This document shows, piece after piece, positions 43,082 through 51,624 of a stretch of 64,000 nucleotides of DNA. The DNA is from Promethearchaeota archaeon (GTDB lineage: Archaea; Asgardarchaeota; Lokiarchaeia; Helarchaeales; RDOG01). The stretch's first letter is position 1; each line of letters opens with the position of its first letter. Location of the stretch: NCBI GenBank assembly GCA_011365055.1, contig RDOG01000003.1:124001-188000 (forward strand), given 5' to 3'. Made by a program: the position numbers and the translations under genes. The notes beneath the pieces were generated by a model, which saw only the letters and a program-made list of their open reading frames with translations, was not told where the DNA came from and did no database searches.

Positions 43082-44260
43082 TTAAAAATCGATATCTTTT
43101 CCAATTAACATGTACTCATACATTTGCTTATAATGGTCGATATCTGGCATTGGCCTGTTCATTGTAGTAGTAGCATCCTCATCCGTGTAAGTTAGTAATT
43201 TATCTATGTTTTTTTCTATGTCACCTTTTGTTATTCCCAATTCTGGCAAAGTTAGAGGTCCGCCTGTATCTTTAATTAATTTTTTAACGTTTTTTATTAA
43301 TTGTAAGCATGCTTCTTTATCATCTTCAATCCAGATGTCACATGCACGTCGTGCTAATTGAGCATAAAATTTTATACATTCTGGGCTATTATTTGAGTTA
43401 TATTGCATGACATACGGGAGTGCTAAACCAACGCATGATCCGTGCGGTTTATGGAACATTGCTCCAATACTATGCCCAATTGCATGGGCTGAACCTGCTT
43501 GCGAATTTCCAAATGCCAAACCCGCAATAGTTGCGGCATTATGCATGGCAATTCTTGCTTGCTTATCTGGGCTTTTTACTGCTTTTTCTAAATTCTCGAA
43601 AATCATTCTAACGGCTCCGATGCAGAAATGATCTGAGAAAATATTTTTTGGAGTTGTTGTAAAACCTTCGATGGCGTGAGTTAATGCATCCATTCCTGTA
43701 CCTGCAGTTAATTTTGAAGGCATTTTCATGGGGAATACTGGATCAACGATTGCAACTTCTGGAATTACTTCTCTTGACGTAGCAAAAAATTTCCTGTTTT
43801 CTGAAGGATCGCTAATTACAATTGGGTAAGTAACCTCTGCACCAGTTCCTGAAGTTGTTGGAACGAGAATTAACTTACATTTTTGTTGGAGTTTCACATC
43901 AGTTCTAAAAATTTGTAAGTTATGCAAATCATCATCTGGCATTTCATATAAAAATAAGATTGCCTTTGCTGTATCTAAGACAGAACCTCCTCCTAATCCT
44001 ATGATTAAATCAGGTTTGAATTCTTGACATTCTTTTGCACCTTTTTCAATAATTGGAAGAGGCGCATCAACTTCACATTCGTCAAACAATTTAATTTCAG
44101 TTTTAATTTTTTCTAAAGGTTTCTTTAATAGGTCAAAAAAACCTAATTTGACCACATCTTTATCAGTTATTACGAATGTCTTCTTTGCTTCCAGCTGAGC
44201 CAGAAAAGATAACGAATCTTCACCAAAAACTATCAACTTAGGACTTGCAAAGTACCACAT
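43082..44260 (-). CDS. Iron-containing alcohol dehydrogenase
   Basis: A 392-residue member of the Fe-ADH (type III) family. LIIGLGGGSVLDTAKAI binds the nucleotide; LVPTTSGTGAEVT and AGTGMDALTHAIEGFT follow; the metal site uses Asp and His in GMDALTHA and His in AHAIGHSIGAMFHKPHG. It interconverts an alcohol and an aldehyde or ketone with NAD(P)H; the substrate is unknown, with ethanol, butanol or a larger diol all possible. AGGTGA lies well placed before the ATG. It converges on ileS across a 61-base gap that contains A/T-rich complementary arms. Confidence 0.9.
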   Translation of the reverse strand: MWYFASPKLIVFGEDSLSFLAQLEAKKTFVITDKDVVKLGFFDLLKKPLEKIKTEIKLFDECEVDAPLPIIEKGAKECQEFKPDLIIGLGGGSVLDTAKAILFLYEMPDDDLHNLQIFRTDVKLQQKCKLILVPTTSGTGAEVTYPIVISDPSENRKFFATSREVIPEVAIVDPVFPMKMPSKLTAGTGMDALTHAIEGFTTTPKNIFSDHFCIGAVRMIFENLEKAVKSPDKQARIAMHNAATIAGLAFGNSQAGSAHAIGHSIGAMFHKPHGSCVGLALPYVMQYNSNNSPECIKFYAQLARRACDIWIEDDKEACLQLIKNVKKLIKDTGGPLTLPELGITKGDIEKNIDKLLTYTDEDATTTMNRPMPDIDHYKQMYEYMLIGKDIDF

Positions 44261-44527
44261 AATTTTTCACCTTTCCCACAAACTTAATCAAACTTAGACT
44301 ATTTTATTATTTAAATCCAATTCATCATCTAAAAGAGAGAATAGTAACGAAATTAACCTCTTATTACTTGTAAAAGTAAGGGAAAATTTAAGTATATGAC
44401 GTAAAAATAAATAATTCAGATTCTACAATTATATTACATCTTGATTATTTATGTTCACCCTGAATTAAAAAAAAATATGAAGTTTATTTTAAAATTAAAG
44501 AATTTTGATGAAAAAAGTTTGATATTA

Positions 44528-45787
44528 TCAAATTTTATAACTCCATAAATCATTTAAATATCCACTAGTTGAATTAGTATATCCAAGACCTCCAAAAAGC
44601 CAAAAAGTGCCATCTTGAGCTACCCAAGAAATACTTTGTTGTCTAGATCCAGGAATATTATTTATATTGGCAACTCCTTTTTGATTGTATTCACCAAGTT
44701 GGTCTACTGAATAGTTACCAGAGACCCAAGTCCAGTTTGCACCATCGAATTTCCACAAATCATTAAGCACGCCTTGAGTCACGTTGTTAAAGCCATTTCC
44801 TCCAAAAAGCCAAAGATAACCCTCTTGATCTATCCAAGAAATGCTCTCATTTCTAGATCCTGGCATGTTATTTTCATTAGCAACTCCCTTTTGGCCGTAT
44901 TCTCCAACTGAATACGTGGAATAAGATCCAGATACCCAAGTCCACTGCCCGTCTGTAATGTTATACCTCCATAAATCATTCAACCGTCCATAAGATAAAT
45001 TGTTAAACCCATTGCCTCCAAAAAGCCACAAGGAGCTATTTCCGTCAACCCACGAAATGCTTCGTTCTCTGGCGCCGGGAACGTTGCTGCTATCAGCTAT
45101 TCCTTTTTGACCATATATCCCAAGCGTATTCAAGGAATAAGATCCGGATATCCATGTCCATTGACCATCCGTGATGTTATATCTCCACAAATCACCCAAC
45201 CGCCCACTTGTATCATTATTATATCCGTAGCCTCCAAAAAGCCAAAGAGAACCATTTTGATCTATCCAAGAAATGCTGCTGGATCTAGCTCCCGGCACGT
45301 TTATAGCATCGGCGACTCCTTTTTCACCATAATATCCCTTTTGATTAATATAATCAGATCCAGACATCCAAGTCCAATTTGCACCATCAAATTTCCATAA
45401 ATCATTAAGAAGACCAGAAGCATTGACACAATTTCCAACTCCTCCAAAAAGCCAAAAAGATCCATCTGGAGTTATCCAGGATATGCTGTCCGCTCTAGCT
45501 CCTGGACAATTACTTGCATTCGCAACTCCTTTTTGATTATACACGCCTGTTTGATAATAGGACGAAGATCCAGAGACCCACATCCAATTTTCACCATCAA
45601 ATTTCCATAAATCATTAAGGTAATGGATGCTATCTATATCTCCTCCAAACAGCCAAAACGATCCATCCGGAGCCACGGAAGATGTGCTTCGATCTCTACC
45701 TCCTGGAATATTATTTCCATCAGTAACTCCCTTTTCACCATACACTCCAAGTTGATTAACCGAATTACTTCCCGAGATCCAAGTCCA
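44528..45787 (-). repeat. Six tandem ~210-base repeats encoding kelch blades
   Basis: Six copies of a roughly 70-codon unit fill the C-terminal three quarters of the kelch protein gene. Neighbouring copies share long nearly identical stretches, for example DLWRYNITDGQWTW occurring in two adjacent blades and DLWKFDGANWTW in others. This suggests recent unequal exchange. Copy number may differ between strains. Confidence 0.65.
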
Positions 45788-46219
45788 TGAGTTATGAGGA
45801 GGTTCTATAGTTACATTCTCACAATTTGAGATTGAACTATTTCCAGATGAATTACCAGCAACTGCTACATAATGGAATATTCCACAAGGAAGTCCTGAAT
45901 CTGTATGATTACTTTGCACTCCCACATATATTGGTGTAAGACCATTCGTACTTACAATGAGTGATGTATATCTATAAAGATAATAGGTGGTAGCTCCGTT
46001 CACATCAGACCAATTCAAATCAATTATACCATCATAATCAGGATTTGGTAATATTTCATCCATAAATGGAGCAATTGGAGGATTCTCAACTAGTGTATTA
46101 TTACCATCATCATTTGAAGCATTATTAAGATTTAAATTTAGAAAAACTGCGATAAATATAGCCGTAATAATGGTTACAGTAATAAAAAAAGCTAAGGTTA
46201 TTAAGTATTTTTGTTGCAT
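44528..46219 (-). CDS. Surface protein with fibronectin-like domain and six kelch-type repeats
   Basis: 563 residues. An N-terminal hydrophobic segment (YLITLAFFITVTIITAIFIA) anchors or exports it. A fibronectin type III-like domain at about residues 55-140 ends near ENVTIEPPHN. Six repeats of ~70 residues follow to the C-terminus, each with W-x-W-(I/V/M)-SG, Y-G/N-x-KGVA, (P)G-x-R, S-W and SLWLFGG, then LNDLWKFDG or a variant. This is a kelch beta-propeller, probably six-bladed. It is likely an extracellular binding protein. Asn-x-Ser/Thr sequons are frequent. Confidence 0.8.
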   Translation of the reverse strand: MQQKYLITLAFFITVTIITAIFIAVFLNLNLNNASNDDGNNTLVENPPIAPFMDEILPNPDYDGIIDLNWSDVNGATTYYLYRYTSLIVSTNGLTPIYVGVQSNHTDSGLPCGIFHYVAVAGNSSGNSSISNCENVTIEPPHNSWTWISGSNSVNQLGVYGEKGVTDGNNIPGGRDRSTSSVAPDGSFWLFGGDIDSIHYLNDLWKFDGENWMWVSGSSSYYQTGVYNQKGVANASNCPGARADSISWITPDGSFWLFGGVGNCVNASGLLNDLWKFDGANWTWMSGSDYINQKGYYGEKGVADAINVPGARSSSISWIDQNGSLWLFGGYGYNNDTSGRLGDLWRYNITDGQWTWISGSYSLNTLGIYGQKGIADSSNVPGARERSISWVDGNSSLWLFGGNGFNNLSYGRLNDLWRYNITDGQWTWVSGSYSTYSVGEYGQKGVANENNMPGSRNESISWIDQEGYLWLFGGNGFNNVTQGVLNDLWKFDGANWTWVSGNYSVDQLGEYNQKGVANINNIPGSRQQSISWVAQDGTFWLFGGLGYTNSTSGYLNDLWSYKI

Positions 46220-46540
46220 TTTACTACCCTCTTTTCCTTTTTAATTCTTAAAGCAAATAGAAATACATAAACAAATTTCTGAAAAAAAATATTTTATGAA
46301 AGAGATAAAAACTTTTTTAAGATTATTACAAAAACACGCTCTATTTTCATTTTCACATTATCTATTATAAAGCTATCAAGAATTACATATTTACGCGTAT
46401 TAATTTTACAAAAATATATAAAATCATTTTTAATAGAGAAGATTATCGCTAAATAATTAATTAGATTTTGTCATTAAAAAATCGTGTAACTGGTTTCACG
46501 CTTTTTAAAAACAGAAAAATAAAAAAAGTAATAAAATTTG
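46220..46540. promoter_or_regulatory. Intergenic stretch upstream of the kelch gene
   Basis: There is no gene in this 321-base A+T-rich stretch. It must carry the promoter of the kelch-type surface protein gene on the minus strand. GGTTTCACGCTTTTT near 46491-46505 is the only less A+T-rich point. No hairpin, tRNA or repeat was found. Confidence 0.3.
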
Positions 46541-46933
46541 TTAAAATTCTACATTTTCCATCATCGTGATGGTGTTTACTAATTCTACTGCCGCTTTAGT
46601 GGCTCGCATGATCTTTGTCATGTCGCCCTCGAGTTTTAATTTCCCAACCATCATACCTTGAATTGGATCTAATTCTTTCTTTGCTACTTTAATCCATTCA
46701 TCGTAATGACCTGTAATTATAAACTCAGCAGTTTTTGAAGCGTCAACTAATCCTGCTTTACGACACTTTCCATGCCATAAATCCATGTAAATCCTAACTT
46801 CTCCCATATCAGGATTCTCTTGAGCAATAAAAACGAAGTCACCCTCCCAAGTGGTTGCTGCTTTCTCATATTTTGGATTATCATTTAAAGCTTGGCAATA
46901 GGCTTTTACCCACTCTTCAGACATGTATTTCAT
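46541..46933 (-). CDS. SCP2 sterol-binding-like domain protein
   Basis: 130 residues. GEVRIYMDLWHGKCRKAGLV, AEFIITGHYDEWIKVAKKEL and PIQGMMVGKLKLEGDMTKIM follow the SCP2 fold: the GKLKLEGD near the end is the family signature. The fold binds lipids or acyl chains in a hydrophobic tunnel; the ligand here is unknown. A single-domain protein, as in other archaea. GGAAGTGA precedes the ATG. It may bind acyl chains in the same pathways as the acyl-CoA synthetases. Confidence 0.8.
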   Translation of the reverse strand: MKYMSEEWVKAYCQALNDNPKYEKAATTWEGDFVFIAQENPDMGEVRIYMDLWHGKCRKAGLVDASKTAEFIITGHYDEWIKVAKKELDPIQGMMVGKLKLEGDMTKIMRATKAAVELVNTITMMENVEF

Positions 46934-47074
46934 AAATTCACTTCCAATCTTTTAAAAACATCTTTTGATTTGAATTATCATAAACATGAAAATTATAGAT
47001 GTAAGTAAAATTTTAGAATTATTAAATTTTTTATTAAATGAGAACTTAAATGTTATTAAAAAAGAGGTTTTTAT

Positions 47075-47374
47075 ATGAGCAAAGAAAGAATGCTTGAAAT
47101 TATTAGCGAATGTGAGAATCCAGGCAATAAATCGATCGTTGTTTATACGAAGGATTATATATATTCCTTAAGATCATTGGGTGGAGATTTGGAAACATGG
47201 AAAGAAGCTGTTTTTGAATTCCCTGGAACACTAACCGAAAAGGATCTTCCTGCATCCAAAGCTCTTGCTTTATTGATCGAGGAACTCACACAAGGGTTAC
47301 CTGGTTACTTTGAAGAATTGCCAGTAAATAAGAGTCCTGGTGATTTTGAAAAGATAAAAGGAATGCTCCAATAA
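47075..47374 (+). CDS. Hypothetical small protein
   Basis: 99 residues, unrecognised. A mixed helix/strand protein: MLEIISECENPGNKSIVVYT, IYSLRSLGGDLETWKEAVFE, then a Leu/Glu-rich helix and SPGDFEKIKGML. GAGG lies upstream of the ATG. It is divergent from the SCP2 gene and convergent with thiD. The frame is clean and the ribosome binding site is good, so it is probably a real gene. No motif suggests a function. Confidence 0.5.
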   Translation: MSKERMLEIISECENPGNKSIVVYTKDYIYSLRSLGGDLETWKEAVFEFPGTLTEKDLPASKALALLIEELTQGLPGYFEELPVNKSPGDFEKIKGMLQ

Positions 47375-47414
47375 GAGCTTTAATTTATATTTCAATTATT
47401 TTTCTTAAAATCAT

Positions 47415-48152
47415 TCATTTCACAAATTTTTTATCAATATATTTTTCTGCCATGTTTATTGAATCAAGTAATGATAATCCCTTGTTTAAATTTGCTATAA
47501 TAGCTGCTGATAACATGCAGCCTGATCCATGAACTGAAATATTCTTTCGTTTCTTCTGAAATTCGTGGATTTCGTTCTCATAAACCAAAATATCTTTTAA
47601 AGGATCCTCTTTCAAATGACCACCTTTTAATAAAACTGCATAAGATCCTAATTTTTTTATACGCATGGCTGCATCTTTTTGAGCTGCATAATCCGAAATT
47701 TTACTTCCAAGAATTTCTTCTGCTTCTGGAATATTTGGCGTAATTAAAAATGCTTTTGGCAACAACTCTTTTATTAAAAATTCCTTTGCATCGGAAATCA
47801 TTAACTCTTTTCCAGAACTTGCCTTAAATATTGGATCAATTACTAATTTAAAATTTTTTATTAATAAAAGTTTTAAAATATATTCAACTATTTGTTTCGA
47901 ATACAACATTCCCGTCTTTACGTATTGAATATCATAATAATCAAATAATACATTTAATTGATCTCTAATAATGTTTAATGGAATGTCCAAGATCGAGATA
48001 ATTTTATCCGGATTTTGGCAAGTTATAGCACTAATGCAGCATACACCATGCTCATTAAAATCTTGAAACGTTTTAATATCCGCTTGAATTCCAGCACCGC
48101 TAGAAGAATCAGAACCAGCAATTGATAAGACCGCATTTGGTTTTCTACTCAT
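47415..48152 (-). CDS. thiD: Hydroxymethylpyrimidine/phosphomethylpyrimidine kinase
   Basis: 245 residues of the ribokinase-like fold. It phosphorylates HMP and HMP-P in thiamine synthesis. SIAGSDSSSGAGIQADIKTF is the substrate-binding signature, VKTGMLYSKQIVEYI and VIDPIFKASSGKELM follow, and the C-terminal HGSGCMLSAAIIANLNKG supplies the anion hole and catalytic base region. Single-domain, without the ThiN fusion found in some archaea. AGGTGA lies before the ATG. No other thiamine gene is nearby, and no TPP riboswitch is visible upstream. Confidence 0.9.
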   Translation of the reverse strand: MSRKPNAVLSIAGSDSSSGAGIQADIKTFQDFNEHGVCCISAITCQNPDKIISILDIPLNIIRDQLNVLFDYYDIQYVKTGMLYSKQIVEYILKLLLIKNFKLVIDPIFKASSGKELMISDAKEFLIKELLPKAFLITPNIPEAEEILGSKISDYAAQKDAAMRIKKLGSYAVLLKGGHLKEDPLKDILVYENEIHEFQKKRKNISVHGSGCMLSAAIIANLNKGLSLLDSINMAEKYIDKKFVK

Positions 48153-48291
48153 TTTTTATCACCTATTGCTGAATTTAAAATGATATATTTTCTAATAAAT
48201 GTATATATCTTTCTTTTTTCTATTTCTTAAAATTTAAATATTAATAAAATGAATGAAAATTGTCAGATCATTTAAAGCGATTTTTAATTAA

Positions 48292-49563
48292 ATGGATTGT
48301 AAAAGCATTAATTCAGAAAATTACAAAGGGATGATTAATATTTCAGATATTCATGGACAAAATAATATGAAAAAATCAAAAAAAACCGTTTATATTATAA
48401 TAATTGTCGCCATATGTTCAATAATATCCATTTTATTACTAAACTTAATTCCATTTTTATTAGATCCTGGATTTGGAAATAGATCTACTCATTATTTAGC
48501 TAAATATCACCTTTCTGGGACCCTTGATAATACTACTAGCATCAATGCAAATAATTACACGTGGCAAAATCTAACCTTTTTCAATGTAAATTCCAGTTTA
48601 ATACAAACTAATCAAGAAAAAACTGTAGAAATGGAAATCTGTAATTATTATCCATATTGGAATGGTACGTATTTTGTATTGTCTTACCAAGATGCAGTAA
48701 TATATGAATATAATGACTCATTCATTAATTATGTATATTTTAACTTATACCTAAATGGGTCGGCAAGTGCACCTGATCATTATTATTTATATTTTTGGAA
48801 TTTTTCTTCAAATTCTTTTGAATATAATAGTTCCTTCTCATCGATAAAACAGGTTTATATACATCCAGATTTTTATCAAGAAGGACAAATTAAATATCAA
48901 GTGAATGGCAGTTCAGCAAATTCATTTCTGGTTACCAAAAATTTGAGTGTTGATTTTAATTTTTCAATTTATACCGGTAATAATATCGTGTTATATGGTG
49001 ATCTTGGTAATGGTTATAAAAATATTTTAGAAGAAATTAATTGGAGTTCACCTTATGACATCTTTACAATGTCAATATTATGGTCCAATTCTTCAGACAA
49101 TAGTAGTTGGTATGAAGCTGAAAATCAATCGACCTTTTCTGGATTTGGTGATAGATATCTAAAATTGAACTTATCGATTGAAGTTTTTAGCGATAATTAT
49201 TTTTTCAACATAAACGTAACTTACCAAAACTGCAGTTATTATTATTTTAATCTAAATGAAACCGTTTCTGCATGTGGTTCTAATTCATTTGCTGATGTTC
49301 AGAATAGAGAACAAATATCATTCAATTTAACATTTTCGATAACTAATTCTACTATCCTCACTGATTCTCAGCTGTATATTTATAATTATAGTTCAAATAA
49401 TTGGTTATTATTAGGAAACTTTTTCTTATCACCAATATCGAATTTGAATTTTACTCATTTTATAGATCTTATTGGAGGCATTCAAGTTAGATTTATTGCT
49501 AATGCAACAATAGACTTTACTATAAATTATAATTTCAATATTAGCTTTATAAGACCTTATTAG
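48292..49563 (+). CDS. Surface protein with N-terminal anchor and many glycosylation sequons
   Basis: 423 residues. After a short N-terminal region there is one hydrophobic helix (TVYIIIIVAICSIISILLLN) and a Ser/Asn/Tyr-rich, beta-strand-rich exterior domain with very frequent N-x-S/T. The true start may be the ATG at 48367, giving MKKSKKTVY and a shorter cytoplasmic stub; no ribosome binding site decides this. The C-terminus has no second helix. It is a membrane-anchored surface protein of unknown function. Its end overlaps the convergent gene by 4 bases. Confidence 0.6.
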   Translation: MDCKSINSENYKGMINISDIHGQNNMKKSKKTVYIIIIVAICSIISILLLNLIPFLLDPGFGNRSTHYLAKYHLSGTLDNTTSINANNYTWQNLTFFNVNSSLIQTNQEKTVEMEICNYYPYWNGTYFVLSYQDAVIYEYNDSFINYVYFNLYLNGSASAPDHYYLYFWNFSSNSFEYNSSFSSIKQVYIHPDFYQEGQIKYQVNGSSANSFLVTKNLSVDFNFSIYTGNNIVLYGDLGNGYKNILEEINWSSPYDIFTMSILWSNSSDNSSWYEAENQSTFSGFGDRYLKLNLSIEVFSDNYFFNINVTYQNCSYYYFNLNETVSACGSNSFADVQNREQISFNLTFSITNSTILTDSQLYIYNYSSNNWLLLGNFFLSPISNLNFTHFIDLIGGIQVRFIANATIDFTINYNFNISFIRPY

Positions 49564-50003
49564 GGAGAACTTGCCTTTTTATCTACATATTTATCCATTA
49601 ATGCTTGAATTTTATGTAGATGTCGAGAAATCTTGATATTTTTATTATCAATTTCGTGTATTTTTCCTTTTTCAATAACAATGTGTTTGACTTTCAAGTC
49701 TGGAAAGAAATGGTTTGTTAAATCATCAACTAGAATATGTAAGTGTAGACAATGAGGTGAGCCATCAATGGTTAATATTAAAATATCGTCTACTTTTGAA
49801 TATTTTATCATCATTGCTAATTTATAACCAACTTGATCGGCCAAAAAAGTTTCTAAACAGATATGAACATGTTTTCTATCTTCTGTATTATATTTTTTGA
49901 ATATTTCTGGATATTGAACTGGTAGGCAAGTGCCTGTTAAAAGCATTTTTCGGTGCTCCCGTAATTTTCTATCTCCTAAGTTTATTTCCAAAAGACGTGA
50001 CAT
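49560..50003 (-). CDS. Hypothetical protein, His/Cys-containing
   Basis: 147 residues. The text HKCI-like region CLETFLADQVGYKLAMMIKY followed by LTIDGSPHCLHLHILVDDLT has His and Cys residues close together, and KISRHLHKIQALMDKYVDKK closes the protein. It could be a small metal- or nucleotide-binding protein, but I recognise no family. Convergent with the surface protein gene, divergent from the histone-fold-doublet gene with 68 bases between. The position beside that pair may be coincidence. Confidence 0.45.
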   Translation of the reverse strand: MSRLLEINLGDRKLREHRKMLLTGTCLPVQYPEIFKKYNTEDRKHVHICLETFLADQVGYKLAMMIKYSKVDDILILTIDGSPHCLHLHILVDDLTNHFFPDLKVKHIVIEKGKIHEIDNKNIKISRHLHKIQALMDKYVDKKASSP

Positions 50004-50071
50004 AAATGAATCACCTCATGTATCTTGAGCTTAACGTATTATTTATAATTAAGATGAATTAAAATGTAAGT

Positions 50072-50752
50072 ATGAGTAAAGAATCGGAAAACGAGGACGA
50101 AATAGAAATTAAATATCAAAAGATGAAAGAGAAGTTTGTGGAAAAAACTCACGCTATAGATGAATTAAAACTTAAATTGGAAAAATATAGGCAATATGCA
50201 TTGGAAAAAGGTCTCAATTACATTGTTCGATTTGAAAAAGATAATATAGGAATACAAAGAGAACCCATAAAACGGTTATTGAAAGGAGATAAACAGGTTA
50301 AAATCTCGTTAAGAGCTATAGATTTTGTTATAGACTTCATTTTTGACCTTTTTCAATTTAAAATAGGTCCTTTTATTGAGGGAAAACTTAAGAAAGATAA
50401 TAGGAAGACCATTAAAAGTAAGGATTTAGAATTAATCTTCAAGCAATATGATTTTAAATTTGATGAAAGTCTTGACCTTAAAGGCATTCCCAGTGTGCAA
50501 ACTAAAAGATTACTTAAAATCCTAAAAGTTAATGTTTCAGAAAATGCAAATAAATATTTTAATTACCTTATGAATAAAATAATTATAGATATTGGGGATT
50601 CTGGTTATAAAAATCTCCAATTTTCAGATAATAAAATTCTTTCACCAGATCATTTAAAAAAAATCTGTTATAAAATCCTTGAGACATTAAAAATTGAAGA
50701 AAATCTCGACACTTTTTTATTAAAACAAAGAAAACTGGGAGAGTTTTTCTAA
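50072..50752 (+). CDS. Candidate histone-fold doublet with N-terminal coiled coil
   Basis: 226 residues. Residues 1-50 are a charged coiled coil. Residues ~63-124 then read as a histone fold: helix 1 REPIKRLLKGD, loop KQVKIS, a ~28-residue helix 2 (RAIDFVIDFIFDLFQFKIGP...), loop NRKTIK, helix 3 SKDLELIFKQ. Arg-Lys-Thr in the second loop and Asp in helix 3 match the archaeal histone R-x-T and Arg-Asp clamp. Residues ~139-202 repeat the plan: SVQTKRLLKI, VNVSENANKYFNYLMNKIII, NKILSPDHLKKICYKIL. It is therefore probably two fused histone folds. The stop overlaps the next ATG by one base. Confidence 0.6.
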   Translation: MSKESENEDEIEIKYQKMKEKFVEKTHAIDELKLKLEKYRQYALEKGLNYIVRFEKDNIGIQREPIKRLLKGDKQVKISLRAIDFVIDFIFDLFQFKIGPFIEGKLKKDNRKTIKSKDLELIFKQYDFKFDESLDLKGIPSVQTKRLLKILKVNVSENANKYFNYLMNKIIIDIGDSGYKNLQFSDNKILSPDHLKKICYKILETLKIEENLDTFLLKQRKLGEFF

Positions 50753-51402
50753 TGTTGGATGTTAAGTTGTATAAAAAGGTCGAAGTTATCATTTCATTTA
50801 TGAATCATGTGGAACAATTTACCTCCTTAGAATTGAAAAACTATAAAGATCCCAGAAAAGCCATTAGGAATGGCTATCATAAAACAAGCTTGAAAACTGC
50901 AAAACGGTTCTTTCGTGGTATGGAAATCAAAAATTTTGAGCCCTTATTTAAAGTTGAAAATGATAGCGTTATTATGAATATTAAATACAACCTCTATCGA
51001 GGTATTCATACAGAACATGCTTTGGCAAAAGTAAAAAGAGATGGAATTTTCAGAATCGACGATTCAAATAAACAAAGTAAAAAAGGAGTAGTTCGGTTAA
51101 CTCCAAACATTATGGAAGCAACGAAATATGCAGAAATAAAGAAGGAGAAGGAAAATTCAATTTACGGCATTGTCGTTGAAATAGACCCAGTAACAATTAT
51201 TAATGAACTTAATATAGGAAGGTTTGGGTTTGAAAGATATAATTTGGATAGAGATCTAAAAGCTAGTGAATATAAAATTTACGAAATTGAAATACATGAA
51301 AATAATCCGATCCTTTACTTATATCAGATGCTAATTGAAATTTTAAAAAACCAAGGTATCAATCTCAAAGAAATTCTTGATAAGAATTTATGGAGAGCCT
51401 AA
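50752..51402 (+). CDS. ADP-ribosyltransferase-fold-like protein
   Basis: 216 residues. The N-terminal half is helical. Residues ~80-180 resemble an ADP-ribosyltransferase (ART/Tpt1/RES) core: NLYRGIHTEHALAKVKRDGI (the first-strand R-G and an inner helix), VVRLTPNIMEATKYAE (in place of the S-T-S strand and helix), then YGIVVEIDPVTII and YKIYEIEIHE, with Glu residues at 173, 178 and 180 as candidates for the catalytic acid. The call rests on pattern only; a hydrolase-dead or nonenzymatic fold is possible. It is translationally coupled to the histone-fold doublet. Confidence 0.42.
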   Translation: MLDVKLYKKVEVIISFMNHVEQFTSLELKNYKDPRKAIRNGYHKTSLKTAKRFFRGMEIKNFEPLFKVENDSVIMNIKYNLYRGIHTEHALAKVKRDGIFRIDDSNKQSKKGVVRLTPNIMEATKYAEIKKEKENSIYGIVVEIDPVTIINELNIGRFGFERYNLDRDLKASEYKIYEIEIHENNPILYLYQMLIEILKNQGINLKEILDKNLWRA

Positions 51403-51557
51403 GAATTTCGTTCAAAAATCTTAATTCTAATAATATTCTGGTATTCAATTTAAAATTCTAGCTTTCAAAGGATTATCTAATATTGTTTTTAGTTCGTGCA
51501 GAAATGAAATTCCCACACGATAGAAAATCATTATAAATACCTTAGAAAATTTAGAAA

Positions 51558-51624
51558 CTATATAAATGAATATTCTTAAGCTATAGGTGAATACCAAAAT
51601 ATTTAAAAAGTAAAGGTGATGACA
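51558..51624 (+). promoter_or_regulatory. TATA box and ribosome binding site of the membrane pyrophosphatase gene
   Basis: CTATATAAAT at 51558-51567 is a good archaeal TATA box. AGGTGAT at 51614-51620 is six bases before the ATG at 51625. The in-frame GTG at 51616 and ATG at 51619 lie inside that site and are not likely starts. Confidence 0.5.

Noticed and set aside
48153..48291. TPP riboswitch upstream of thiD
   Set aside because: The conserved CUGAGA and ACCUGA-type blocks are absent; the stretch is plain A/T-rich.
51494..51520. Dyad TCGTG...CACGA upstream of the membrane pyrophosphatase gene
   Set aside because: Only five bases per arm with a 17-base spacer, and upstream of the TATA box; too weak to call.
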